Source: Steinernema hermaphroditum (Eukaryota > Nematoda > Chromadorea > Rhabditida > Steinernematidae). From it: a stretch of 64,000 nucleotides of DNA. Under the pieces are notes generated by a model. That model had not been told where the DNA came from and did not search any database. It saw only the letters and a list, made by a program, of their open reading frames with translations. The stretch covers positions 11,656,001 through 11,720,000 of the forward strand of contig CM059621.1 in assembly GCA_030435675.1 (NCBI GenBank), written 5' to 3'. Made by a program: the position numbers and the translations under genes. Positions 1 to 12,448 of this stretch are shown here, in pieces (position 1 is the stretch's first letter; every line of letters starts with the position of its first letter).

Positions 1-1115
1 TCATCTCCGAACCACACGCCCTGATCGACTTTTTGGCCTGTCCAGAAATGACCAGAATTTCCCCAAATTCATTCCCGTATGGACACTTAATTAACGTTCC
101 GGGCAAGGGCATCATCCTTCAGTGTTCCACCGCTTCTAATACTGATCCCAGAACCTAATCCCAAACATGCAACATTGCCACACAACCCACACAACAAGAC
201 AATATTTCACCCGAGCGCTTCCCTTTCAGCCCGCAATTAGCGAAGCCATGATTAATGACCGCTGTCCAAATTCAAACGGCGCTCTCGGAAACCCTAAACG
301 AGTCGGCCATTATTACCCCATATTGTCTCATTATTGCGCTTGAGTCCTTAATTGTGTCCGCTGCGCCCGTGTCCATCTGTCAAAACCTCATCGCGGTGCA
401 CCGAAGCGCGCCTAATCGAGCGCCGCTTCGCAACATTCGCCCATCAATTACCGGCGCCTCGGTCAGCAGCTGACTCCCCGCCGCTCGTTTTCGTCCGATG
501 CGGTCAGCGAGAACTCCTCGAGGGGTCTGTGCTGACCTCAGATTATCACGGTAATCCGAAATTCGATACCGTAATCGTTGGGTATTACTCGTTTGTGACG
601 CGAGATGATCCGCTCAAACGAATCGTCGCTAATCCGAAGAGATTACATTGCGCAAGGACCACTTGAGGGGAGCAGACGTGAACCCATAGGGACTCCACTA
701 GTCCTAATTTAATTGAGTTATCCATGTTTGCACGCTCGCAGTTTGACGCCTATCGAAGCGGCGTCGATCCGATCTGAAGAGATCGTAAACGGGGAGTCGT
801 TTGAGTGATGCGATCGCTGCCGGCTTCTTTGACTCGTTGATCACCTCACGAGGTCGCGCGATTGGGGGTCACCGTAGAGGTGCGATTTCGAGGTGGAGTG
901 TTTATTTGGAAATCGGGAGAAGCGACCACTTGCCGCGTTGGAGGAGGCAAGGTGGTTGGGAAACTGGAGACGGCGACGCGAGAGGCAACTCGAGGGGGTC
1001 ATGGAGGATCTGTTACCTTAATTAAGTGTCCATATGGGAATCATCAATTTGGGACAATTCTGGCCACTTCTGAACTGGGCAAAAAGTCCATGAGGGCATA
1101 TGGTTCAGAGACGAT
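1..1115. repeat. Inverted repeat pair, left arm cut by the window edge
   Basis: Bases 1-97 match the reverse complement of 1018-1115 at roughly 80% identity by eye. Both arms share the core TATGGACACTTAATTAA and the same order of short blocks. The left arm is still matching at base 1, so the repeat continues outside the window. The roughly 920 bp between the arms carry no convincing coding frame. This is most likely a decayed DNA transposon or MITE, but no target-site duplication can be checked because one end is missing. Confidence 0.7.
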
Positions 1116-1537
1116 TCAAATCTATAAGGGTGACAGTAAACGACATATGGACAGATGAACATGTTGTATTATCGAAACCCGACACCAATGGAATCACAGA
1201 ATTAGCTAGTAGAATGATGAAGATACTATGAAGCGGTGCTACTGTAGCTGAGTTTCACGTCTCATTTATAGTTTATACATGATGTCATTTAGGCCTTTTC
1301 AGGCCCACTCTATGTGGATATTTTGGGAGACGTCGTGCGCCCATTTTGCGTTAAGGTGTATAATTTTCGGCTGGTCAAGCGCTCTATTTCGTCAGTAGTC
1401 GTCAGAGTTAAGATTACTCGAGGTAACTACTTCGAATTCTTTTGGTCCAGTTGTTCTAGAAATAGTTGAGTAGCAAGACCAATGATGTACTTAATCAGCT
1501 ATTCAAAAGGACGATCATTGCGCCAACAACGACGGCC

Positions 1538-1602
1538 GAGAACGACCGCTCACTCAACTCATTCGGCTCAGACAGCCTCAGAGAGAGAGCGAGTGGACGA
1601 CC
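1538..1602 (-). repeat. Dispersed repeat, inverse copy of 28172-28232
   Basis: The block beginning GAACGACCGCTCACTCAACT is close to the reverse complement of the block ending at 28232. They share an uninterrupted stretch of about 20 bases and then a weaker match through CCTCAGAGA. The second copy lies directly beside a GTAAGCCGTTGA block that also occurs at about 1975, so both pieces probably belong to one repeat family. Confidence 0.55.
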
Positions 1603-1954
1603 CGACCGATCGCTGGGGGCACAAACCCGGCTCCCAGAAGGCCTGGAACACCAGGGAGCCGTAGTTCCACCGTCTCGCCAAAAAGCCTGTCACGACCGCC
1701 CGACTCTACCCGCGCCGCCAGAGAAGCCGAAGAAGCGTTGCAACTCCGAAGTCCGCGCGGCCAGCCGAACCGAAGATGACTCTCCGCTCCGTTGGCTCTG
1801 CTCCACCGCTATTCCACTTCCGGAATCAGCTCTTCACGACTTCGATACCCGCGCAAACTAATGGGAACGCTGCATTCTATTCGGATTCGTCTGCTCCACC
1901 GAAATCAGAAAAAATCAGCGACCACGGTCTGACTCTGTTCTTCTTTGTGCATAT

Positions 1955-2025
1955 ATGAGACGTCCTGCACGGCGTAAGCCGTTGATTCGGGAAGATAAAT
2001 CGTGTAAAAAAAAAAAAAAATCAAA
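1955..2025 (+). repeat. Dispersed repeat 3' end with poly-A tract
   Basis: The block with core CACGGCGTAAGCCGTTGATT is followed by AGATAAA and then a 15-base A run. Similar blocks occur at 18604-18640 (CACGGCATAATGCCGTTGAT, then AGATAAA) and at 28232-28250 (GCCGTAAGCCGTTGAATAAA). The A-rich tail suggests a retroposed or SINE-like 3' end, but no tRNA-like head is visible at this copy. Confidence 0.45.
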
Positions 2026-5000
2026 AGGACCATGTTGTCAGATATCTTTTGGAGACAATTCATTGAGCATCGTTCCGAAATCTGAGAGTCGTCGAGTTCC
2101 TATTTAAGTCCTCAAAGGGTATCTGATTTCCATGGAAGGTGTGTTTGTGAGCTCCACCGAGGACGAGTGTCCACTTCGCCCGTCGCGGCCCCTGTATCCT
2201 TCCGTTAAGAGCCAATTCCTACCTCATTACATTAGCGTCCTATTGCTCAAAGCGACCGCCGCCGGAAGTCCTTCCTCCCCCTCTTTCGGCCCTTTTTTGC
2301 CCGCGCCCGCTCTCTCTATTTGCCAACCTTGAACCCGATCCTCGAACGCGGCTTTTCGGCCCTCCGCGGCCACCACCACCGTTGTTTATTCTAGCGCTTA
2401 GCGTCGACCACACACGGAGAGGTCACTTCCCGCCCATTTTTTGAATCGTCCAATTGCCGGTGACCGTTGGGTTGGCCGTCGGCCAAACGCGTGCCCGCGC
2501 GCCGTAATTAAGTCCGCCCGATTTGCATAAGCCTCGCTCGGTCGCCACCTTCGCTCCTCATTTGCATTTGCTCCTCGGAACTTCTCGCGCCGCCAAGCAC
2601 CTCGTTACTCTAAGCACCCTCGGCGACCGGTTCGCTGCACCAAATGTCCGCACTTTCCTCCACCCACCGCTTTTGGAGAACATCTGTCGGTCGCATTCAA
2701 ATTTAAGGGAGCGCGCGGAACGTCACAAACGGTCTCCTCCCCGAACTAATCGCCTAATCGTCGCTATTTCTTCCTCTTTACCCCCGGTTCATCGATTTTT
2801 TTGGCAAATTTCCGTCGATCGCACAAGACTTACACCTGTTCTCGCCGGGCGCCACGTTCCGTCGCCAAGTGCGGAACGGTTCGCGGTGGTCAGATAGGGC
2901 GCTTAGGCGACTTATGCGATCGATCGCGTCCCGTTGACCCTCCGTGCACGCGTGTTTCTTTTTCCAAACGGTATTTGCTCGTTGCTTGATGAATGTATTT
3001 GCTCAACGACCCCTGTTTTGGTACGATTTGGAGGGCCTTTTGTTTGTTTTAGGGGAAAAGGATACGTTTTTGGCGGAAGAGGGCCATGTTTCCTATTGCG
3101 TAGGGTCAGGACGGAGGCATCTCGATATGTCGCTCTATCGAAAAACGAGTCAGGGCCTCTGTCTTAAAGCCAAATATCAATGTCTTGAACCCTAACCTCT
3201 CCTTCCTAGATTCTTAACCTTTCCATCAATGTTTTTTCTTAGTCAATTGTGGCCAAACACCGCCGCGTTAACCGAACTCTTGACACCATCATCCCACCGT
3301 CTCAGTGCCAAAACGTCAGTGTCTTTAGCCTGTCCTTTGTGTTCTTCGCACATGGCCTACAAGAGTAAAATCGCATGATTTAGTGCCGCTCAAAGTGTGG
3401 CCGTGTGAAAACGGCCACTTCCCACTTCCGCCGCCACAAACGCATCCTGGAATCCGCTTAAGTCCAACGTGCGAACACTTTCCGGACTCAGCCAAGCGGA
3501 CAGCAATCCGTTCGTATTGCGCAAGCGCAATCCCGTCTGCCATTCACTCCTCAAGTGACTCTACAGTAATCGCGTCTAATTTAGGAGCCCTTCAGTTTGT
3601 TACATTCTCATTCGCTGCTCGTACAAGCGCGTCGCTCCTCTTTGGGGTCCACAGGTGGTCAGTATAAACAAAGACGCGCCTATCCATGTCATATTCTGCG
3701 CTTGGATGACCGATTACCTTGTCGCGCACCCTCGGCCTTTCGGCTTCGTCCCAAACAAGGAGGGTTGCGCAATCGAAGGGCACTCGAGGATTCGCTTTGA
3801 TCGCCTTCCGCGCGAGGGCGCCCATAAAGTTCACCTAATTCCTCCTTCTGTTTCAGCGCTGCGCTTCTGCCGACGGCGCGTTTACAACTGTCGGCGCGCG
3901 ACTTCGCCATTGTGGCGACGATTCCCATAACTCTTTTTGTCTGATCACCGTCGCGATGGGTGGTTTTAATGGAGAGAAAATGTCCAGATCATAGTTGATG
4001 GGAGTCTGATTACGTCGGTGGCGGCGGTCAATCGGTTTGAATTCGACACTTTGGGCCGCGCGTTTATGGCAAAATAAACAGTGCGATTGCTGGCTAGGCA
4101 GTGTAGAATTAGGGAGGTCTCCGATTGGGTGACGTTGTGACGAGCCGGGTGGAGCCGATTCAGGTGAATTATGGAGTTCTTTGTGACAGCGGAAGGGAGG
4201 TGACATGTTTACTTGCGCGTTGAATTGTGGTTAGGAGTGCCCTTGAGTTACGGAGCTACCGTAGGTCGTTCTTTTGTGGATAACGACAGAAATAGAACCA
4301 TTTGCCTCCCACCAGAGCGCAAAGAATGAGTTCAGAAATAAGCGTGTATTTTAGACAGTCTCTAGACAGTTTGGTCTTCATTTTAGACGCGATACAAGGA
4401 GATCGGTCATTCTTAGCTTTTCGCCCAACAGTGCAGACGTCTTAGAATGCTTCTCCTCAAACAGTCTAGAAGCTTTTCTACTTTTTTATGTTGTATAGTA
4501 GCCGACCACCCTGCTTCCACTGTACAAACAGTGTTCGCAGTTGCTTTCTCTCTCTTAGTTTTTCCCTCCCATTTTCGCACCAAATCTTTTGATAAGACCT
4601 CTGGACGATAAGTCGCCTTCTTCCCATTTAAAGTCGCAGTGCTGTCCACTCCGATCACCATCGTCCCCTCGCCGGACAGCCTACTGTAGTCCTCGGGGAA
4701 TCGGACTGAAGGGCGCGTCTATTCACCGTTTGAATCGCCGTCTACGCGAGATGCAAATTAGGGAATCGTCGCGCGTTGCATCACTGTCGCCGCCTCTTGC
4801 GTCGCCACTGCGAAGAGACCTCTTTGCGCTTTCGTCCATTGTTTCCTCGAATTTTGACAATTTTTTCTTAATTGATTAATGAGGGACTCGAGTTTCCGTC
4901 GACATTGTCGAGCTCCTCCGCGAAGATGTTATCGCGCGTGTAATTGGATTGGACGACTCTTTGTTTGATTATCCCAAAATCGGCCACTTCCTCAATTTAC

Positions 5001-5234
5001 GGCACCTAATCCAATGTCCCACCGTATCCCTCTGGCACCCGGGCACTGATTGCTAATTGATGGAGTGAGTGATTGGCGGCGATTCCGATGCGCCTCTCAT
5101 CACGCCCTCCGCAACATTCCCAGCGGATTAAACACGCGCTCCTCTTTCGCACTTTCTCCGATCTTATCTCCCCTCGCGCGACACAAGGTCGTGTTTCCCA
5201 GCCGATTGATTAACTCGTCGTCTCTTCCAGAAGC

Positions 5235-8200
5235 ATGGCCGATCCCGTGCGTCTCAATCTGCACACATATAACCTGCCGCCTCCCGGCTACAATCTGTCC
5301 AACGACAGCTCCCAGGCCACTTTCGACTCCACCTTCGACGAATCCAGCAATGCCGGCGTCTTTCACGACATTACGACTTCGGAGAGCGAGATCACAAGAT
5401 ACCCGGGTCACTACCAGTATCAACGCCCGCGCCCCTATCGCTACGAGAGGTGTGTAAATCATTTGTCACAGAAAAGGTGTACTTAAGGAGTACTTTCAGC
5501 TCGGAACCTCGGTACCCCAAACGTAGCTACCACTCCTCCACGCGCATCGACGACCACTCCAGCGACGACTCCAGTGGCGACGAGCTCTACTCGCCGAAGG
5601 GCCTCAGCATGCTGGAGGAGGAGTATTCGCCGATTCCCAAAGACAACTCCGAGAACGTGCCCCCTTGCCCACCCCTGAAGATCGGACAGATCCCCGTCTT
5701 CCGTCCCCAGATGACTTCCACAAAGTCGAATCTGCCGAGGACCAACGTCGCCGTCACTCCTCGCGGAGGTCGAGTGAGGACGTCGCAGCGTCCGTCCATG
5801 CGTCCCACCAGCCTCTATTCCATGGGAACCATGGGATTGGGTTTCGAGAAGCGTTTCTCCCTGGAATGCAGCCCTAAGATGGCAAAGAAGTACGGCTTGC
5901 CGCCGCAGATAGCCAAGGCCTATGGCCTCATCGGGCTCATCAATCTCTCCATCGAGATCAACTGTGAACGCGTCAAAGTGAAGCTGTGGGACGCGGACTA
6001 CTTCCTGGACAAGAGCGTTCCCCAGGTGACGTCAAAGATCGAAGTGGGCCTCAAGTCGAAGACGAGAAGAACGATCCGATCCGCCTACACGGACATCCAA
6101 ACGGGAACCAATCAACCTCAATTCGATCAGACCCTTCGACTGTGAGTTATTTTTGAACTTTAGCTCGGAGTGACAGCTTACGTCATCGAAAGAGCTCCTC
6201 CAGGTCTCGAGGGCTTTTGTTGTGCCACTCGGCGCCATCCCAATATTGAAAGTCTTCATCTCCACCCACTTTACTCAAACAGTCCCACACGTCCAAATAT
6301 AACTTTGCGTCATCTAATGAAATCCTCTGTTTTGCGCCTTTCTCCTAAATGACGCTATTTCAGGCACCTCGACGAACGTAACTTCCAGCACGACCGTCTC
6401 TATATCCGCTGCCACGTCCAGCCGCCTTACGAGTGAGTCCTTGCCGTCCCCTTTCCACGTAATAAAGCCATAATTATAGAGATTCGTGGACGCAATTGGG
6501 ATGTATGACATTCTCGTTGCGCAAATTGGACGGAAAGCGACTTAGGGTAAGTTGTTTACGTAGCCATTAATGAGCATTGATCGGAGGACAGCGCTTCCGG
6601 GGGTACTGTATCGATGGGAGGCGCCCACATTTCCGATTCGAATTGCATCCATTTCAGGGCGACAGCGAAGGTTACTTCCTGCTGAAGTCGGAGAAGGGCG
6701 AGAAGACGCACTTCGCTCTCAAAAACATCAAACACACAACTTTCTACGGAGGGCTCGCGAACGATCAGTCCGCAGGCACGGCCTCCTCGTCGCTCTCCAC
6801 TCGATCTTGCTCCCCCGTCAAGGTACGCTCCTTATCTGATATCATCGCCTCTTTTGTACTCTGAGCGCGCTTTTTGCTTCTTTTTCAAATTTCGATTGTC
6901 GCCTTGTGGCGACGACTAATCCACAGAGATGCCGTGGCAAACAACAGCAGCCATCGAGGGCCCGAAAAAAGAAAATCTCTTGACGTTTAGGGTCTTCTTC
7001 TTCCCCTTCCTTGTCTTCCACAAATAGCAATGATTCACGGAACCATGGGGTCTTTAAAGGCGCTTATCAATGCCTATTGTCAACAGCGAGCTAATCGTTT
7101 TGTTTTTCGTCGACCTCTGTAATATGAGGATTTCGCAAATCTGATGTCAAAGCTGCTTAAGCAGATGGTATAAATGGCGAATGCCTTGGGGGCGCACCTG
7201 CCAGTCCTTTCCTTTGTTTCGGAATTCCGCTCTTTTCTGACCTCTTAGGGCTTCGTTCCGGGAATCGCCGCTTTCCCCACGGACAGGATGTAGTCCGTTC
7301 CATTTCAGTGGGCAATTTCAATTTTTGGCTTCTCGAAAACGTTCCCCCCTGCAAATGACTCCTTCTTCTGACATCTCAGAACCTAATTAAAACGTTTCAT
7401 TTTCGTCTCGACCGCCGTCTTGTGCTCCCTAATTGCCACTTGAACGCTGTGTTTTTCGTTGATCTCAGCGGCTATATTATACACTCTCCGGTGCTTTTTT
7501 CGTCCTTTATCCCCGACCACAATCACCATCAATCTCTTTCGCCCGCGGGAAACTCGCTGCTTTGTTTTGGGAAGCAGCTGTGTCCTCCTCCCCTCCGGTG
7601 CCCAGTAGTCACCGAACGCGTCCTCTAGCCGTCGACGATTCGGGTCACCTCAATTATGTTCTATTATTGTTGCTGCGTCATCGTCGACCTTGTGGCGATC
7701 GCCGCCGCCGCCACTGAGAACGACCGTTTAGGCCGGCGCTATTTTGAGGAACGCACTCCGCGAATCCAATCTGCAATTCATATGACGGAATTCCACGACA
7801 CAAGCGCATTAATCTCCGCTCCGATCACTTTTTTGCTTTCGATTCGTGGCGCTCGGGGTAATTCGACGTCCCTTCATTACTGTAATTTAGCCTTCTTTTT
7901 GTCTTTTAATTGTGTCAGGCCTGGAACTCCGAGTCTCAGCTCTAAAGGACACTTTTTGGGCCGGCTTCTACGCACGCGGTCTCCTGCAAATCCCCATTTT
8001 CCAGTTGATTTGCAAATCCACCGGCTGGATCAGGGTCCTCTTCGCGGTGACATCACAAGGCGTCTCTTTTTTGGTTTCTCCCCTCGCCAGCTACATTGCT
8101 ATCGACTTCTCCGCTCGTTTATCATCGATGTCGACACACTACAGAGTATAGTAGCACGCCTCGTCCGTCAGTTTGTTACTCTCCAGGCCCCTCTGCCGCC

Positions 8201-10179
8201 GCTTCTTAGTCACCCGGCGCTGAATATCCCACGGATCGCCTTTTGTCTCATCACAGAAGCGCTCTCTAATTACGGAGTGCGTCACGGCGGCGCCTAAGTC
8301 ATCCGCTTAGGAAAACTTCTGCTTCGGTCAGCAGACGGCCCTATTCTCGGTCCTCTAATCGCATTTTGCAATCCCGCTTTCCACAACTTGTTTTCGACGT
8401 CGAGTGCAAAAGTGATGTGTTTGCACATCACTCTCGAAACTGCGGGTAATCCCTCCGCCGGGCTGAGTCCAGGCTGGCGCCCACAGGAGCTCCTTTTGTG
8501 GCCCTTCCGATCGGGGCGGCGCGCTCGATTGATCGACGGACGTGAGTAAATGTATTTAATGGTCCTGTTATCGGCTCCCCCGGCGTGACCTGAGTGTGTA
8601 CCCGACGCGCTTCTCCCCTCAGGCGATCTCTGTCACCGCACCTTTCTAGTCCTCAAATGTCGGGATTACCCAAGTTTAGCGCTTAGGACTCGTCCGGAGG
8701 AGGATTACGGGACCGTTTCGTTATTTTCTCCTCGCGATTACACTAATCTCCATGGCCTCCATGATGATTCACTTCTTTTCCGTTTTTCTCTTTTCGGTGC
8801 CTCATTGTCATCGCCTCCGCCGATTCCCATTTTATCGACTCTTTCATCGTTTCATCACTTTCTGATCCTGCCGCTCCATGATTCGCACAAAAAAAGACTA
8901 TTACGTTTCGATTTCAGATGATCATGAACGAGAACGACTGGCCTCGGCACCATCAGGGCCACCACCTTCCTCTGGGGGGTCCTTCGGGCGACGCCGCTGT
9001 CCTGCAGGCGCCCCTTCAGGCCCACCACGCTTTCCATCGCCAGATTCCCTCATGTGGCAGCGCCCCACGCGGCCACGGCCTCACCGCGCCAATGTATTAT
9101 CACTACAATCCGCGTCATCGCCAAAACATCCCGGCGGCCTCCTCCGGAGGAGTGCATGGCCTCCTTGCCTCGCCGCCGCCTATCCAAATCGCGCCGAACG
9201 CCAACCGCCTCTACAACCAACTCGACTCCGAAACCAGCGGATCCTCGAACAACTCGCTGGACGACCCGCGGAGCCGCTATCACGGCCAGTACCGCTACAC
9301 GATCCCCTCCATCTCGACCACTTCGGACTCGTGCTCCGAGTTCTCTACCGAAGTCAGCGACCCCAGCCGGCATCTGGACATGCAGATGCTCTACGCCCCG
9401 GGACCGGCGGGCGTCTCCGAAGTCGAGGAGCCGTTGACATCGCAGGAGGAGACCAAGGACCACGGTCCCGTCCGGAGGGTCGCTTCCTTCACCTACAGTC
9501 CCCCCGGCACCTCTGATCGACACAACAAGAGGGCCGTCGAGGAGAAGAAGACGAAGCCGAGTATCACCAAGAAGATCAGCTCCTTCTTCTCCAAAGAGCT
9601 CACCTCGAGCACCTCGCAGCTCCATCCGGGCCAGGAGGAGATCCGCTCCTGGAGCGTGAGCCTCGAGAACCTGCTGAAACACAAAGGTGAGCGTCGGCGC
9701 TATTTTTAGTCCTCTCTTTCGCTTCTTATCTCCGCGCCGCAGACTCTGACGTTTCCTTGTTTCAGCCGGTATCCACTATCTGAAGCAGCACATGCAACAC
9801 CAGGTGTGCGACGAGAACATCGACTTCTGGAAGGAGTGCGAAGAGTACAAGAAGATGAAAGAGGGCAAGAAGGCCCAGCAGCGCGCCCACCAGATCTACA
9901 ACGAGTACGTCTCCGAAAACGCCACCCGACAGGTCCGTCCTTCCCCTCCATAGCCCTCTCACTGAGTTACCTCTTCAGGTGAATCTCGAAGCCGAAGTGC
10001 GGAAGGCGACGCAGGCGGCGCTCGAGGCCGGCCCCAAACCGGACACCTTCTCACTGGCGCAGGCCAAAATCGAACTTCTCATGAGCCAAGGTCCCTACGC
10101 CAGTTTCCTCCAGTCGCCCATCTATCTCGGTCTGCTCAAGTCGAATTCAGACGACGCCAAATCGTCCCAATCGGCATGA
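5235..10179 (+). CDS. rgs-7: C2-RGS protein, regulator of G-protein signalling (RGS-7/RGS3-like)
   Basis: Eight exons: 5235-5449, 5500-6141, 6364-6432, 6480-6546, 6658-6822, 8918-9686, 9766-9932 and 9979-10179. All phases agree and give about 764 residues. The N-terminal 200 residues are Ser/Pro-rich and disordered. A C2 domain follows at about 205-360 (LINLSIEIN, VKVKLWDADYF, QPQFDQTLRL). After a Ser-rich linker, a complete RGS domain spans about 630-750: LENLLKHKAG, ENIDFWKECEEYKK, AHQIYNEYVSENA, VNLEAEVR, TFSLAQAKIELLM, FLQSPIYLGLL. RGS domains speed GTP hydrolysis by G-alpha subunits, and C2 usually targets membranes. A C2 plus RGS architecture is known for nematode RGS-7 and its RGS3 relatives. 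AATAAA lies at 10313-10318. The gene symbol rests on architecture, not on a tree. Confidence 0.9.
6823..8917. other. Long intron of the C2-RGS gene, possible internal promoter
   Basis: This 2.1 kb intron separates the C2 exons from the RGS exons, while most other introns in the gene are 46-80 bp and the largest of them is 222 bp. The next exon opens with an in-frame ATG directly after its acceptor (8918), so a promoter here could give an RGS-only isoform. The frame at 7656-8297 has no splice or family support and looks spurious. A perfect 9-bp hairpin lies at 8411-8432. Confidence 0.45.
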
Positions 10180-10312
10180 AGACCACACATGAAGATCTGA
10201 AGTTTCCACAACATTCCCCAGTGTATATACGACGATTAGGAGAGCTAGCGAAGTGGTGTACATAGCCCAAGATGTTCTAGAGGTGTCCTTTTTATGTTTT
10301 TATCGATGAATG

Positions 10313-10318
10313 AATAAA
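10313..10318 (+). terminator. Poly(A) signal of the RGS gene
   Basis: Canonical AATAAA about 135 bases after the RGS stop codon, in an AT-rich 3' UTR. Confidence 0.6.
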
Positions 10319-10903
10319 CGAGGTGAAGATTGACTAATGGAAGACAGTTGCATTTGCATCAGCAGAGAACGGCGTTATCAAGTGCAAAAACAGTTCACTT
10401 TTGTATTTTTAGAAAATTGCATAAAGCGCGTATTAGCGCGTCGTGGTCCTTGACTGATATGCATCCAAGAAGTAGTTCTGGAAGGGACAGAAAACATCAC
10501 TGGGACCCGATGTTTTCATCCAATCATGGTCGTAAAACATTGATTTATCAAGTGCAAACCAGTGCAGACCTAAGGGCTCTCCTTCGATGGATCTTTGATT
10601 GCTTTATGGGGTGTACATCATATAACGGTAAAAACGCATTCGTAGAAATTGACTACATTTGCAGAATACATTAGGCTATTTCTGAGTGCATGATTTTTGA
10701 GTGTTGTTGCGGCTGACAGGACCCGAAAAACCAAACAAAGCGGGTGAAAATAAAAGCATGACGATTTCTAGTGTTCACCATCTATAAGAGCGATTTTATC
10801 AAAAGTAAACAGAATCCACATGTGTATTTTTGGATGCACTTCTATTTATAGAACTGTCGGTTCGAGGCACGGTTATATTGATCGAAGTGTGCTGGAGCGG
10901 TGA

Positions 10904-10997
10904 GACCATTCGTTAACAGTAGCCTTACAGAAGAGCTCAATCAAATGTATGTACATTGGGATTCCACAGACCTTGCCAAACCAACAGCTGGAGCGTG
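10904..10997 (-). pseudogene. Relic of the palindrome gene, last codons, reversed
   Basis: Bases 10904-10960 resemble the reverse complement of the last codons of the 11131 gene (CATTCGTTAACAGTAGCC against CATTCGGTAACAGTAGCT). They are followed almost at once by the left end of the palindrome, whose outermost 50 bases match another internal part of the same gene in reverse. This looks like an internally deleted reverse copy, mirroring the fuller extra copy on the right side at 14806-15180. Confidence 0.5.
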
Positions 10998-11130
10998 CGT
11001 TCGATATACGGTAGCAATGCCAACGGAAATGGTGTGTTACCATGATTGTGAACTGTGTGGATTGTGGAATGTGTGAACCAATGCGCGGCTATAATAAATA
11101 AACAGGCCACGGAGGCGCGATATCGCCGAA

Positions 11131-12198
11131 ATGCCCGATCTGTTTTCCTTCGTGAGCGAGCTGGCAGTCAAGCTGGACGACTTCCGGTCGGTCTACAGAC
11201 GAAAAGAGGAAGATCTATACGAGCTCTGCAACCAGCACATCGATCTTCTCCGCAACCTTTCAGAATACAAGGAGCACGTCAGCTCCATCCCCAACGACTT
11301 CGCTTTGCTCTCGAACAACATCATCTACGATGTGCTCACACATACTGATCTGCAACTGCTCAAGAAGAAAGAACCCTGTCAAGGCCCCTATCCGAAATTA
11401 CTGGAGATCGAAGGCGCCTGGGGAGACTACGCTCGGAAGTCGATTTTTTCGCTAGAAATCAACAAAGATGGCGCTGCTTGTAAGAAGACGACCTTCAGCC
11501 CGAAAAACGGACATATTGAGAGGCAGGTCGAGATCCGTGGCGGTCTTCCAATCAGTGATACTGCCATTACCAGCAGTGTGGAAGGAGTAAAGGATTTCGA
11601 AGCTGTGGCTCCCTCGCTTTATCAGAAGATTGAGGTTGAAGCTTTCACGCAAAACTTCGACAAATTCTTGAACCTTTTTGGAAATCGGTTCTCATCGGTG
11701 GCATGGTTGCTTATACCAGAGTGTAGTGAAGCACAGATACATTTCCTGCAGCGCCAGATGGAATCCCGTCAACTCAGGAAACTAAGTATGTATGGTAACA
11801 CACCACTCCCGCCGGCATTGCTACCGTATGCCGAGCGTTTTTGTCAGAAACCGAATTTCGAACTGCTAGATTACGGAATTTTGGGTGATGACTACGCCGA
11901 AGAGTATGTCTTCCCGAACTTGTTGATCTTCCAAACGGCTTACGAGGCCTGGAAAAGCACCACATTATTCACTGTATCTCAGAAACAGATTTCACTCCAT
12001 TGCGGCAAAATCACAGACGCCTTTAGGGCGTATTTTAACAAGCTGCCCATTGACAGGCCAAATGCGAACTTGACAGAAAGCCATCCAACTTCTCCTGAAC
12101 ACACACTCGAGCTGTCAGTTAACAGATATGAGTGGTTAAGCAATGAACTGACACTACATTGGATTCAGCTTTTCTGCAAAGCTACTGTTACCGAATGA
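11131..12198 (+). CDS. Unrecognised 355-residue protein, intact palindrome copy
   Basis: A single open frame starts at an ATG with good context. I do not recognise the family. The protein is soluble, with no signal peptide or membrane segment. It opens with a helical stretch (residues 1-50), followed by NDFALLSNNIIYDVLTH, which faintly resembles an F-box-like helix motif but lacks the full pattern. A mixed alpha/beta C-terminal half follows, with FLNLFGNRFSSVAWLL and FQTAYEAWKSTTLF. The absence of introns contrasts with neighbouring genes. Three further partial or broken copies lie within 4 kb, so this is a locally multiplying family, possibly lineage-specific. AATAAA follows the stop codon by about 25 bases. 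An intact 1 kb frame supports a real protein. Confidence 0.7.
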   Translation: MPDLFSFVSELAVKLDDFRSVYRRKEEDLYELCNQHIDLLRNLSEYKEHVSSIPNDFALLSNNIIYDVLTHTDLQLLKKKEPCQGPYPKLLEIEGAWGDYARKSIFSLEINKDGAACKKTTFSPKNGHIERQVEIRGGLPISDTAITSSVEGVKDFEAVAPSLYQKIEVEAFTQNFDKFLNLFGNRFSSVAWLLIPECSEAQIHFLQRQMESRQLRKLSMYGNTPLPPALLPYAERFCQKPNFELLDYGILGDDYAEEYVFPNLLIFQTAYEAWKSTTLFTVSQKQISLHCGKITDAFRAYFNKLPIDRPNANLTESHPTSPEHTLELSVNRYEWLSNELTLHWIQLFCKATVTE

Positions 12199-12448
12199 CT
12201 TGAAACCATTTGAAGGTGAATAGCAATAAAGTACTAGCACTCTGATGTCACTGATTTTAGACAGGCACATAGAATAGTCAGAAAGATCAGTAGCACAGTA
12301 CGAATCCTTGTTGAGGATTTTGAAAATTTAAAGTGAAATGACGAAAAATCGTGCTATGGAATATTTACGAACTGTCTGGGATGTTTTGACCGATGGTACA
12401 CCGGCTGTTCATCGGTTGTTCCTCTTCAGCGGTTCAGTCGCTGCGATA

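Larger units (their letters stand above)
1116..5234. other. Non-coding 5' flank of the RGS gene
   Basis: I see no reading frame here with coding composition, splice structure or family similarity. Frames of up to about 130 codons occur, for example 1466-1861, but they are low-complexity or overlap in both strands without a splice pattern. The stretch contains the dispersed repeat pieces listed separately and a 15-base A run at about 2007. An acceptor (TCTCTTCCAG) lies at 5221-5230, just before the RGS start, so part of this stretch may be upstream promoter or a 5' UTR intron. Confidence 0.5.

Noticed and set aside
7656..8297. 213-codon plus-strand frame
   Set aside because: It lies in the RGS intron, has no family signal or splice structure, and its amino-acid make-up looks random.
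8665..8677. ATTACCCAAGTTT, a 13-base match to the core of the nematode SL1 leader
   Set aside because: The bases before and after do not continue the leader, no donor GT follows at the right place and no SL RNA body or Sm site is visible. Probably chance.
9050..9682. Long minus-strand frame of 210 codons
   Set aside because: It is antisense to the well-supported RGS exon and has low-complexity Arg/Gly-rich composition.
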